DNA of 9,045 bases, taken from the NCBI GenBank assembly GCA_003522945.1, contig DPHR01000082.1:5677-14721 (forward strand), in the 5' to 3' direction. Every line of letters begins with the position of its first letter. Position 1 is the stretch's first letter. Shown here piece after piece: positions 1 to 5,561 of the stretch. Made by a program: the position numbers and the translations under genes. Origin of the DNA: Clostridiales bacterium (GTDB taxonomy: Bacteria > Bacillota > Clostridia > Oscillospirales > Oscillospiraceae). The notes beneath the pieces were generated by a model that ran no database searches, was not told the DNA's origin, and was given only the letters and a program-made list of their open reading frames with translations.

Positions 1-20
1 TTTGCGCCTGCGGGCGCAAA
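1..20. repeat. GC-rich hairpin at the window edge
   Basis: TTTGCGCC and GGCGCAAA form a perfect 8-bp inverted repeat around the loop TGCG. No T-run follows on the plus strand, and the minus-strand continuation lies outside the window. It could be a terminator of a neighbouring gene to the left, or the first arm of the hairpin cluster that continues to position 79. Confidence 0.5.
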
Positions 21-47
21 CTCTGCGAGGCTTCTTTGACGTTCCGG

Positions 48-79
48 CAAAGAAGGCGGGACAAATCCCGCCTTCTTTG
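48..79 (-). terminator. Strong hairpin, probable terminator of the acyltransferase operon
   Basis: Two perfect 14-bp arms (48-61 and 66-79) enclose the loop CAAA. They lie 11 bases past the stop codon of the small lipoprotein gene. The arms are A-rich on one side and T-rich on the other (AAAGAAGG / CCTTCTTT), so the structure could work in both directions. No long T-run follows the stem on the minus strand, so it may rely on the T-rich end of the arm itself. Positions 31-38 (CTTCTTTG) can also pair with 48-55, giving an alternative, mutually exclusive stem. Confidence 0.65.
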
Positions 80-90
80 TCTGAAATGGT

Positions 91-504
91 TCAGTTCTTT
101 TCGACGTCGTAGACGGTCTCGGTGCCGTCGGGCTGCACGAGGGTGTACACCGTGAAGCCGTCATAGGGCAGTACGCCGTCCTTGCCGCCGGTGACAAGGC
201 AGCTGGAAGCATATTCCGCCTCACCGGTCGGCATGCCGATGGCGTCGTAGAGCTCCTGTACCGGCTTGCCCTTGAGCGAGAGCACCAACTCGATCATACC
301 GGCCACGCGGTCTTCTGCGCCGTCTCCCTCCGGTTCGGCGGGCGCTTCGGTCACGGCAGGCTCTTCGGACGCCGGGGCTTCGGTCGCAGCGGGAGCTTCC
401 GTTGCGGGCGTTTCGGTGGGCGCGGGGGTCTCGGCGTTTCCGCCGCAGCCGGCGAGAGCGAGTGCCATCAGCGCGGCAAGCAGCAGAGCAAGGATCTTTT
501 TCAT
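91..504 (-). CDS. Small secreted lipoprotein, function unknown
   Basis: A 137-residue protein with a typical lipoprotein signal: Lys-Lys start, a hydrophobic core, and the lipobox LAGC with Cys20 as the lipidation site. Residues 21-65 are a low-complexity Pro/Thr/Glu/Ala linker, as expected for spanning a Gram-positive cell wall. The compact part, residues about 66-137, holds the stretches LKGKPVQELYDAIGMPTGEAEY and DGFTVYTLVQPDGTETVYDVE. The first resembles the 'short helix, G-x-P' pattern of small BamE/SmpA-like folds, but this is only a hint. It starts with ATG after an AAGGAG ribosome binding site and follows the DHHW gene by 26 bases, so it is the last gene of that operon. It may be an accessory surface factor for the polymer-modifying pair, or unrelated cargo. 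Its linker shares ASEEPAVTEAPAE with the importer's binding protein at 5562-6743. Confidence 0.85.
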   Translation of the reverse strand: MKKILALLLAALMALALAGCGGNAETPAPTETPATEAPAATEAPASEEPAVTEAPAEPEGDGAEDRVAGMIELVLSLKGKPVQELYDAIGMPTGEAEYASSCLVTGGKDGVLPYDGFTVYTLVQPDGTETVYDVEKN

Positions 505-530
505 GTAGTTTTGTCTCCTTTGGTTTTTTA

Positions 531-1871
531 TCAGTCTATAGCATAGACGGCGGATAGACGGGAAAAGTTTCCTCCCGCCGCCGCATATACGGCGTCGATC
601 GTGCTGCCGACCGGCAGCGATACAATAAACCCGTCCGGGCGCGGCACAGCCTCATAGAGCGCGCCGCCGGAGAGGACATAGACGTTGGACGCATCGTCCG
701 GCGTCACGCCGTCCCATGTGCCGGAAAAGAGCGTGTACCCTTCCGTACCGGCGCTCTCCGTCAAAACGGCTCTCCCATCGCCCAGGGCAGCCGTCTCGAC
801 GAGCGAGGCGTCCCGCTCCGGTGCGGGGGCGAGCGAATCGTACTCCACGAGATACCGGAGATTGCGCTCGACGAGCTCGATCACGAGCGTGCCGCCTCCC
901 GGAAGCGTCGCGGCGGTATACTCGTTCCGGCGGGAAAACTCCGCCGAGGCGAAGTTCTCGGCGAGATACGGGTAGAGATTGCGCCCGAACGAATCGCGGT
1001 AGCAGAGAAGCGTGCCTGTCCCGACGCCGCTTTCGGTCGTGATCGTCACGCGGTCGGGGTTATCGGTGTTCGCGGTGAACGAAAAACCGGGGGCATATGT
1101 GAAATCTTCCTCCAGTTCTTTGCCCGCGGGATAGAGCATTTCGTAAAGATCGCCGCGGTGGGTGTTTCCGGCGGATACGGTGCCGGAAAAATAATTACTC
1201 TCGCGGCTGAGAGCTGCGAGCAGTGCGTCGGCAGCGAGCGCCGCGCCCTTCGCGTTCCAGTGGCTGTCCGTTTTGAAATAGAGCGGCTCGGCTTCCTGTG
1301 AGAATACATCGCGCAGATCGAGATACGAAACGCCCATCTCGCCGAGCAGCGCGTAGAGCGCGTCCATATCGGAAACGCTGCCGAGACGCGTCCGCGCCGG
1401 CATGTACTCCGGATAGAGCGTATTCTTGTTCGGCGCGGCGGTGAAGAGGAAGTCTCCGCCGCGGTTTTCCGCGTACTCCTGCAGAAGATACAATGTGCGC
1501 GCCGCGCAGTAGAGCTCGCGCGCCGTCATGGGCGCGTCGCCGGTATAATCATGGATCGTCGGCGCATAGAAAAGCCAGCAGTCCCGTCCGAGCAGGACGT
1601 TCTCCGCCGTGGACGCACGGAAGAGCGCAGCGTTGAGCTTTGCCCAGGCGGTGATGCCCTCGAGCCGGAAGGAAAACCGGCCATTCACATAGGCCGCCGT
1701 TTCCGCGAGAAAATCGGGATTGAAGTCCCCGTCCGCGGCGATCGCCGGCGCAGCGGGCAGTATCTCATTCGCCGCGGCGTCCGCCCCGCCTGTCAAAAGG
1801 AGTCCCAGACCGGGGACAAGGCACACGGCGAGGAACAGCACCGTAAAGATAAGAGAGAGAGTTTTTTTCAT
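531..1871 (-). CDS. DHHW / AlgX-AlgJ-like SGNH-type protein, partner of the MBOAT acyltransferase
   Basis: A 446-residue protein with an N-terminal hydrophobic segment (residues about 5-28) that is either an uncleaved anchor or a signal peptide, so it acts outside the membrane. The family signature is clear: YVNGRFSFR near 61-69, the W-L-F-Y block near 99-102, APNKNTLYPEYMP at 146-158, TDSHWNAKG at 201-209 (the DHHW-type Asp/His motif; candidate catalytic Asp202 and His204) and YRDSFG at 291-296 (candidate nucleophile Ser294). In related systems (AlgJ/AlgX, PatB1-like proteins) such enzymes take the acetyl group passed across the membrane by an MBOAT protein and attach it to an extracellular polysaccharide. 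Residues about 355-446 form an extra, beta-rich-looking tail with no motif I recognise; by analogy with AlgX it could bind polymer. The gene starts 18 bases after the MBOAT stop, behind GGGAGGG, so the two are co-expressed. The target polymer cannot be read from the sequence. Confidence 0.88.
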   Translation of the reverse strand: MKKTLSLIFTVLFLAVCLVPGLGLLLTGGADAAANEILPAAPAIAADGDFNPDFLAETAAYVNGRFSFRLEGITAWAKLNAALFRASTAENVLLGRDCWLFYAPTIHDYTGDAPMTARELYCAARTLYLLQEYAENRGGDFLFTAAPNKNTLYPEYMPARTRLGSVSDMDALYALLGEMGVSYLDLRDVFSQEAEPLYFKTDSHWNAKGAALAADALLAALSRESNYFSGTVSAGNTHRGDLYEMLYPAGKELEEDFTYAPGFSFTANTDNPDRVTITTESGVGTGTLLCYRDSFGRNLYPYLAENFASAEFSRRNEYTAATLPGGGTLVIELVERNLRYLVEYDSLAPAPERDASLVETAALGDGRAVLTESAGTEGYTLFSGTWDGVTPDDASNVYVLSGGALYEAVPRPDGFIVSLPVGSTIDAVYAAAGGNFSRLSAVYAID

Positions 1872-1889
1872 ATCGTCTGCTGCCCTCCC

Positions 1890-3287
1890 TTAAAACTGCT
1901 GGTAAATGAACGGCGTGAAGCTCCCGCCCGAGAGGGCGAGGATCGCCGCGAGAAGCCCGAGCAGCGCAAGAACGTTCCAGACGATCTCCCAGCCGCGGCC
2001 GGTGCACCGCCGCGTGAGCGCGGGGACGACCGGCAGGGAGAGGACGGTGCCGCCAACGAGCGCCGCAATACGTGCGCCGGTCAGTATCTCCTCCGCGGCA
2101 AGCAGCCCGGCAGCGCCCGCTCCGGCAAAGGAGAACATTCGAGCGATGAGCAGGAAGCCCTGCTGCACGGAGGACGCGCGGAACATCGCAAAGCCGAGAA
2201 TGACCGCGAGCAGCGTATAGACGTGCATCACGACCCGCCCGCCGCGCTTTTGGTGCAGCTTTTCGATCGGTGCTTTCAAAAGCCCCTCGCCGGAAACGAG
2301 CACGCCGTGCCAGAGGCCCCAGAGGATGTATGTCCAGCCCGCGCCGTGCCAGAGACCGGTGCAGAAGAATACGATGAGCTTATTTCGCACCGTCCTCCAT
2401 TTCCCGCGGCGGCTGCCGCCGAGCGGGATATAGAGGTAGTCTACGAACCAGCGGTTGAGCGTCATGTGCCAGCGCCGCCAGAACTCGCTCACGCTGCCGG
2501 AGACATACGGGTAGTTGAAGTTTTCCGGAAACTCGAAGCCGAAGAGCATGCCGATGCCGATGGCCATGTCGCTGTAGCCGGAGAAATCGAAGAAGATCTG
2601 GAGACAGTAGCTCACCGCGCCGAGCCACGCAAGCCCCATGCCGAGCTGCTCCGGCGCGAGGGCGTATACGGCATTGGCGACCGCCGCCGCGCTCTCGGCG
2701 AGCAGGAGCTTCTTCAAAAGGCCGCGCACAAGACGGCGAAGGCCCGCCGCCGTCATTTCCGGCGAGATCGGGTGCTCCGCGAGCTGCGCCGCGGCATCCT
2801 GCCAGCGGACGATAGGCCCCGCGATCAGGCGGGGGAAGAACGCAAGATACAGGAAGAGCGTGTCCGCCCTCCGGCAGACGCGGGATGGCTCGCGATACAC
2901 ATCCACGAGATAGGAAATGCCGTGGAACGTGAAAAACGAAATGCCGAGCGGCAGCGCGAACGGCTGCGAAAGCGCCGGAAGATGCAGCGTTTCAAGCACG
3001 AACGCGAGATATTTATAAAACCCGAGCAGCGCCAGATTGCCCGCCGCAGCGATGCCGCACCAGAGCTTTGCTCGCTTTTCGTCCTTCGCAATGAGCCGTC
3101 CGAAGAGATAGTCCCAGAGAAACGCCGCGAACAGCACGGGGAGCGAGGCAAGACCGCCGAAGCCGTAGAACAGCGCGCTCGCTATTGCAAGAAAAACGTT
3201 CTTCGTCCGGCGTCCCGGCATGAGCCGGTAAAGAAGAAACGCCGCGGGGAAAAAGAGAAACAGAAATCCCGCCGTATTGAACGCCAC
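1890..3287 (-). CDS. MBOAT-family membrane-bound O-acyltransferase (AlgI/DltB-like)
   Basis: A 465-residue polytopic membrane protein that in this family moves acetyl (or D-alanyl) groups across the membrane for transfer to a surface polymer. Recognisable blocks in order: ISFFTFHGISYLVDVYR at 117-131, FFPRLIAGPIVRW at 150-162, FDFSGYSDMAIGIG at 233-246, FEFPENFNYPY at 251-261, SEFWRRWHMTLNRWFVDYLY at 267-286, IPLGGSRRG at 287-295, and LWHGAGWTYILWGLWHG at 312-328. His314 in LWHGAGW is the family's catalytic histidine, and His274 lies in the RRWH motif. Length is normal for AlgI-like proteins. The start codon is GTG, placed about nine bases after an AAGGGAGG ribosome binding site. It heads an operon with the DHHW partner and a lipoprotein. 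Because the partner is a DHHW protein and no dltA or dltC is seen, O-acetylation of a surface glycan is likelier than D-alanylation; this is inference. Confidence 0.95.
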   Translation of the reverse strand: MAFNTAGFLFLFFPAAFLLYRLMPGRRTKNVFLAIASALFYGFGGLASLPVLFAAFLWDYLFGRLIAKDEKRAKLWCGIAAAGNLALLGFYKYLAFVLETLHLPALSQPFALPLGISFFTFHGISYLVDVYREPSRVCRRADTLFLYLAFFPRLIAGPIVRWQDAAAQLAEHPISPEMTAAGLRRLVRGLLKKLLLAESAAAVANAVYALAPEQLGMGLAWLGAVSYCLQIFFDFSGYSDMAIGIGMLFGFEFPENFNYPYVSGSVSEFWRRWHMTLNRWFVDYLYIPLGGSRRGKWRTVRNKLIVFFCTGLWHGAGWTYILWGLWHGVLVSGEGLLKAPIEKLHQKRGGRVVMHVYTLLAVILGFAMFRASSVQQGFLLIARMFSFAGAGAAGLLAAEEILTGARIAALVGGTVLSLPVVPALTRRCTGRGWEIVWNVLALLGLLAAILALSGGSFTPFIYQQF

Positions 3288-3331
3288 AGCCGCAGCCTCC
3301 CTTCCTTCGGCAGATATGTATAGATAGCAGT

Positions 3332-3360
3332 ATTATAGCGTATTTCCCGGTGCAGCGCAA
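3332..3360 (-). promoter_or_regulatory. Sigma-A-type promoter of the acyltransferase operon
   Basis: Read on the minus strand, TTGCGC (3360-3355), a 17-base spacer and a perfect TATAAT (3337-3332) lie 45 bases upstream of the GTG start of the MBOAT gene. Both boxes and the spacing match the housekeeping consensus well. It fires away from the DUF4342 gene's promoter, so the two units are divergent. Confidence 0.75.
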
Positions 3361-3445
3361 GATGCAGCTTTTCGGCGCGGTTTGGGAGCGATTCGACAAA
3401 TTTACAGTTTCTCCACACTTTTTTTATGGATTTTTCAAAGGGCGA

Positions 3446-3454
3446 TGCTATAAT
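3446..3454 (+). promoter_or_regulatory. Extended -10 promoter of the DUF4342 gene
   Basis: TGCTATAAT combines a TGn extension with a perfect TATAAT (3449-3454), 45 bases upstream of the ATG at 3500. The expected -35 position (about 3426-3431) has no good TTGACA match, which is usual for extended -10 promoters. The upstream stretch 3400-3440 is AT-rich compared with the surroundings. Confidence 0.65.
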
Positions 3455-3499
3455 ACGGTCAAAAGTAAAAACCGGACTGTTTGGAAAGGAGCACATACA

Positions 3500-3931
3500 A
3501 TGAACAACAACAAAGTGCAGGCCATCGTGGAGAAGGTCAAGGAGCTCGTGCAGCGCGGCAACGTTTCCCGTATCGTCGTGCGGAAGGGCGAGCGCGTTCT
3601 GCTCAACATCCCCGTGAACGTCGGCATCGTCGGCGGCGTTGTGGCGGTCGCCTCCGCCAAGTGGGTGCTGCTTGCGAGCATTCTTGCCACGGTCGGCTTC
3701 GGCTGCAGCGTCGAGGTCGTCAAGGAAGACGGCAACATCGTCAACGTTATGAGCGAAGAGGACACCCGGCGCGTCCGCACCGCCGCGCAGAGCGCGGTCT
3801 CTTCCGTGAAGGACGCCGTGCATTTTGAAAAGGTCGTCGATCAGACGACCGAGGCGACCTGGACCGTTCCCGAAGAGGAAACGCCCGCCGAGCCCGAGGT
3901 GCACACCGAGGAAGAGCACCGCGAGGAGTAA
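3500..3931 (+). CDS. DUF4342 domain protein, small membrane-associated, function unknown
   Basis: A 143-residue protein. Residues 5-20 form a charged helix, followed by a short strand region (SRIVVRKGERVLLNIPVNVG, 23-42) that matches the 'L-x-x-I-P-V-x-V-G' core I associate with DUF4342. Residues about 41-70 are strongly hydrophobic and probably enter or cross the membrane once. Residues 71-84 make a further strand (VEVVKEDGNIVNV), and the last 20 residues are very acidic, with repeated Glu and Pro. The ATG at 3500 is preferred over upstream in-frame codons because it has a GGAAAGGAG ribosome binding site at 3483-3491 and sits after the promoter. It is a single-gene unit, divergent from the acyltransferase operon. 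The family has no assigned biochemical role that I can name, and the neighbours do not give one. Confidence 0.88.
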   Translation: MNNNKVQAIVEKVKELVQRGNVSRIVVRKGERVLLNIPVNVGIVGGVVAVASAKWVLLASILATVGFGCSVEVVKEDGNIVNVMSEEDTRRVRTAAQSAVSSVKDAVHFEKVVDQTTEATWTVPEEETPAEPEVHTEEEHREE

Positions 3932-3952
3932 TTCCGCCATACGCGAAAAAGC

Positions 3953-4055
3953 ACTTGCATCGGCAAGTTAAATGAAGCGACGCGAAGGAGGCTTGACGAA
4001 ATAAGTCCCAAAATTAAGCAGAAAGCCTCCTTGACAAATTCCGTCTTGCTTTTTT
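3953..4055 (+). terminator. Structured region ending in a T-run, likely terminator of the DUF4342 gene
   Basis: Several inverted repeats lie in this short stretch: ACTTGC/GCAAGT (3953-3958 with 3963-3968), a perfect 10-bp pair AAGGAGGCTT/AAGCCTCCTT (3985-3994 with 4023-4032), and outer pairs GCAA with TTGC (3963-3966 with 4046-4049) and GACG with CGTC (3979-3982 with 4042-4045). The outer stem is directly followed by six T residues (4050-4055). This fits an unusually long, branched intrinsic terminator. GCAAG can pair either locally or with the distal arm, so the two folds compete. The exact fold needs an energy calculation. Confidence 0.5.
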
Positions 4056-4060
4056 CTTCC

Positions 4061-4089
4061 TTGCATTTCCCTGAAAATTATGGTATAAC
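4061..4089 (+). promoter_or_regulatory. Promoter of the Crp/Fnr regulator gene
   Basis: TTGCAT (4061-4066), a 17-base spacer and TATAAC (4084-4089), preceded by TGG as an extended -10, make a good sigma-A-type promoter. The start point would fall near 4096, just before the GTTAG-N6-CTAAC palindrome and 56 bases before the start codon. The -10 box is itself the first part of the long inverted repeat described in the next entry. Confidence 0.7.
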
Positions 4090-4135
4090 AGTCCCGCGTG
4101 AGTTAGCAGTGTCTAACTCACGCGGGACTGTTATA
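4084..4135. promoter_or_regulatory. Perfect long palindrome with GTTAG-N6-CTAAC core, putative operator
   Basis: Two perfect 23-base arms (4084-4106 and 4113-4135) flank the six-base centre CAGTGT. The core GTTAGCAGTGTCTAAC (4102-4117) recurs with one difference at 8629-8643, upstream of the importer operon. The 5-6-5 half-site geometry is that of Crp/Fnr operators, and this copy lies directly in front of a Crp/Fnr gene, suggesting autoregulation. The core sits at about +6 to +21 from the predicted start point, a position expected to repress. The transcript from this promoter would also begin with a strong hairpin of about 11 base pairs. The arms extend well beyond a single protein site, so an added RNA role is possible. 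Confidence 0.75.
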
Positions 4136-4151
4136 TTAAAAGGATACTCTC

Positions 4152-4850
4152 ATGTTCAGCACACTCAGCAAACAACAGGAAAAACTTTTGCAGACCTCTC
4201 CCCTTTTTGACAGCCTGACGCCGGAGCAGATCCGTCCGGTGCTGTACTGCCTTCAGGCCGAGGTGCGCCGCGCCGCGCCGCGGCAGATCATCATTCAGCC
4301 GCAGGAGTGCTCTTCGGGGCTGTTCATCGTTCTCTCCGGCGCGATCGAGCTGGTCCATACGGACTCCGGCGGCCGGAAAAGCACGATGAACATTCTCTAT
4401 CCGGGAGACTGCCACTGTGAAAACGTCGGGCTGCTGGACGCTCTCTCCGCGCAGGTGCAGGTTCTGGCGCTGGACGAGGTCACCATGATAAAGCTGGACA
4501 TCAACCGCATTTTCGCCCCTGGCAGCTGTCAGTGTCCCTACAAGCTGGCCGTTGTGGAAAATCTGGTGCGCATTCTCTCCGCGGACAACGATTTTCTGAA
4601 GCTGAAGGCCACGCTGTTCAGCCAGAAAAGTCTGCGCAGCAAACTGCTCATATATCTCCGGCATCTCGCGCAGAAGCAGAACACCGACACCGTGTATGTC
4701 CCCTTCAACCGCACAAAGCTGGCGGATTTTCTGGCCGCCGACCGCAGCGCTCTCTGCCGGGAGCTTGGCCGGATGCACACGGAAAAGCTCATCGCCGTCC
4801 GGGGCAACCGCATCCGTCTGACCCTCGGCAGCGAATCTCTTCTCCCCTGA
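4152..4850 (+). CDS. Crp/Fnr-family transcriptional regulator, cysteine-rich, effector unknown
   Basis: A 232-residue protein of normal length for the family. Residues about 15-125 form the cyclic-nucleotide-binding-like beta barrel (GLFIVLSGAIELVHTDSGG at 56-74, ILYPGDCHCENVGLLDA at 81-97). Residues 135-165 are the dimer helix. The C-terminal winged helix-turn-helix runs from about 184 to 225 (PFNRTKLADFLAADRSALCR), with a recognition helix carrying Arg198, Ser199, Cys202 and Arg203. The usual cAMP phosphate-binding pattern (G-E, then P-R-S/T-A) is absent, so cAMP is unlikely to be the effector. Seven cysteines are present, including two Cys-x-Cys pairs (87/89 and 126/128) and Cys202 where relatives usually have Ser or Gly. 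This invites a metal, Fe-S or thiol sensor, which is inference. ATG start after AAAGGA at good spacing. It stands alone, convergent with the importer operon, and shares an operator-like palindrome with it. Confidence 0.93.
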   Translation: MFSTLSKQQEKLLQTSPLFDSLTPEQIRPVLYCLQAEVRRAAPRQIIIQPQECSSGLFIVLSGAIELVHTDSGGRKSTMNILYPGDCHCENVGLLDALSAQVQVLALDEVTMIKLDINRIFAPGSCQCPYKLAVVENLVRILSADNDFLKLKATLFSQKSLRSKLLIYLRHLAQKQNTDTVYVPFNRTKLADFLAADRSALCRELGRMHTEKLIAVRGNRIRLTLGSESLLP

Positions 4851-4853
4851 CAT

Positions 4854-4906
4854 TAAAAAAACGTCCCGCGGGTACGGCAGCTCTCTGCCGTGTCCGCGGG
4901 GTTTTT
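4854..4906. terminator. Bidirectional intrinsic terminator between the regulator and the cupin gene
   Basis: A continuous 16-pair stem (4865-4880 with 4885-4900, including two G-T pairs) closes a CTCT loop. TTTTT follows on the plus strand (4902-4906), and a seven-A run precedes it (4854-4860), which reads as seven T on the minus strand. It starts right after the regulator's stop codon and lies 12 bases beyond the cupin stop, so it should end both converging transcripts. Confidence 0.92.
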
Positions 4907-4918
4907 CCGTCCGGGGGA

Positions 4919-5560
4919 TCAGTTCCGGACGATCATGACCATCATTTTGAACCGGGTGACGGCGGCGACCTTGTGCATCGCGCCGGGGCGGAAGGAGAAG
5001 CTCTCGCCCTGCTGCACCGTGTGCGGCACACCCTCGTTGGTGATGACGCCCTCGCCCTCCAGACAGAGCATCATGGCGTCGCCGCCGGCGGCGTGCTCCG
5101 GCGTGGCGCAGCCCGCGTCAAAGCTCATAAGCGCCATTTTCATATGCGGATTATTTACGATATCCGCGTTGACGATCTTTCCCTCCTCGTAGGGGAGCAG
5201 ATCCTTCAGGGCAAATACTTCGTCCGTTTTGATAAGGTTCATACAAAATCCTTCCTTTGCTTCAATTTCAAGAAATACGCAGGGATCCTGCGCCAGCACG
5301 CGAAACGGCGTCTTCTGCGGGATCAGCAGCGCGCTGCCTTCCGGCAGAACGCGGAGCGAAGGTGCTTCTACGCGCGTCTCGCCCGAGAGCGACAGATAGA
5401 GATACGGATGCGGATAAAACTCCTCGCTGATATCGGTGCCGGCGGCGATCGAGAAGATCGTGGCATGCTCCTCCGGAGACATGAAGAGCGTCTCGGAGAT
5501 CGTCATGCCCGCGCGGGGCGCATTTGTCCCGGCGAAGGTGAAAACCTGTCCGCGCTTCAT
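4919..5560 (-). CDS. Two-domain cupin protein, last gene of the importer operon
   Basis: A 213-residue protein with two cupin-like halves. The C-terminal half (about 115-213) is the better one: FALKDLLPYEEGKIVN opens it, AGCATPEHAAGGD (149-161) stands for cupin motif 1 with His156, and QGESFSFRPGAMHKV (184-198) is motif 2 with His196. The second motif-1 histidine and the glutamate of the classic metal site are missing, so metal binding is weaker or different. The N-terminal half (about 35-105, with HPYLYLSLSGE at 51-61 and IPQKTPFRV at 80-88) keeps the barrel pattern but lacks most ligands. The chosen ATG lies one base after the stop of the binding-protein gene (TGATATG). No good ribosome binding site is visible, so translational coupling is likely; an ATG at 5617 would overlap that gene by 56 bases and is less likely. 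It may handle or sense the imported ligand, or bind a small molecule; no function is proven. Confidence 0.87.
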   Translation of the reverse strand: MKRGQVFTFAGTNAPRAGMTISETLFMSPEEHATIFSIAAGTDISEEFYPHPYLYLSLSGETRVEAPSLRVLPEGSALLIPQKTPFRVLAQDPCVFLEIEAKEGFCMNLIKTDEVFALKDLLPYEEGKIVNADIVNNPHMKMALMSFDAGCATPEHAAGGDAMMLCLEGEGVITNEGVPHTVQQGESFSFRPGAMHKVAAVTRFKMMVMIVRN

Positions 5561-5561
5561 A

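Noticed and set aside
300..430. Repeated Pro/Ala/Thr/Glu coding units shared by the two lipoproteins as a mobile or recombination repeat
   Set aside because: The similarity is in low-complexity linkers, which arise easily and repeatedly after lipoboxes in this type of genome.
1551..3323. 590-codon open frame on the plus strand across the acyltransferase genes
   Set aside because: It is antisense to two genes with clear family motifs. Its translation is rich in Arg and Glu with no domain, a typical shadow in GC-rich DNA.
3182..3940. 252-codon open frame on the minus strand opposite the DUF4342 gene
   Set aside because: It covers two divergent promoters and is antisense to a gene with a good ribosome binding site and a known domain.
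4031..4059. TTGACA at 4031-4036 as a -35 box
   Set aside because: No -10-like sequence lies at 16-18 bases distance. The TTGCAT/TATAAC pair further down is clearly better.
4131..4853. 240-codon open frame on the minus strand opposite the Crp/Fnr gene
   Set aside because: The opposite strand encodes an intact Crp/Fnr protein with its own promoter and ribosome binding site.
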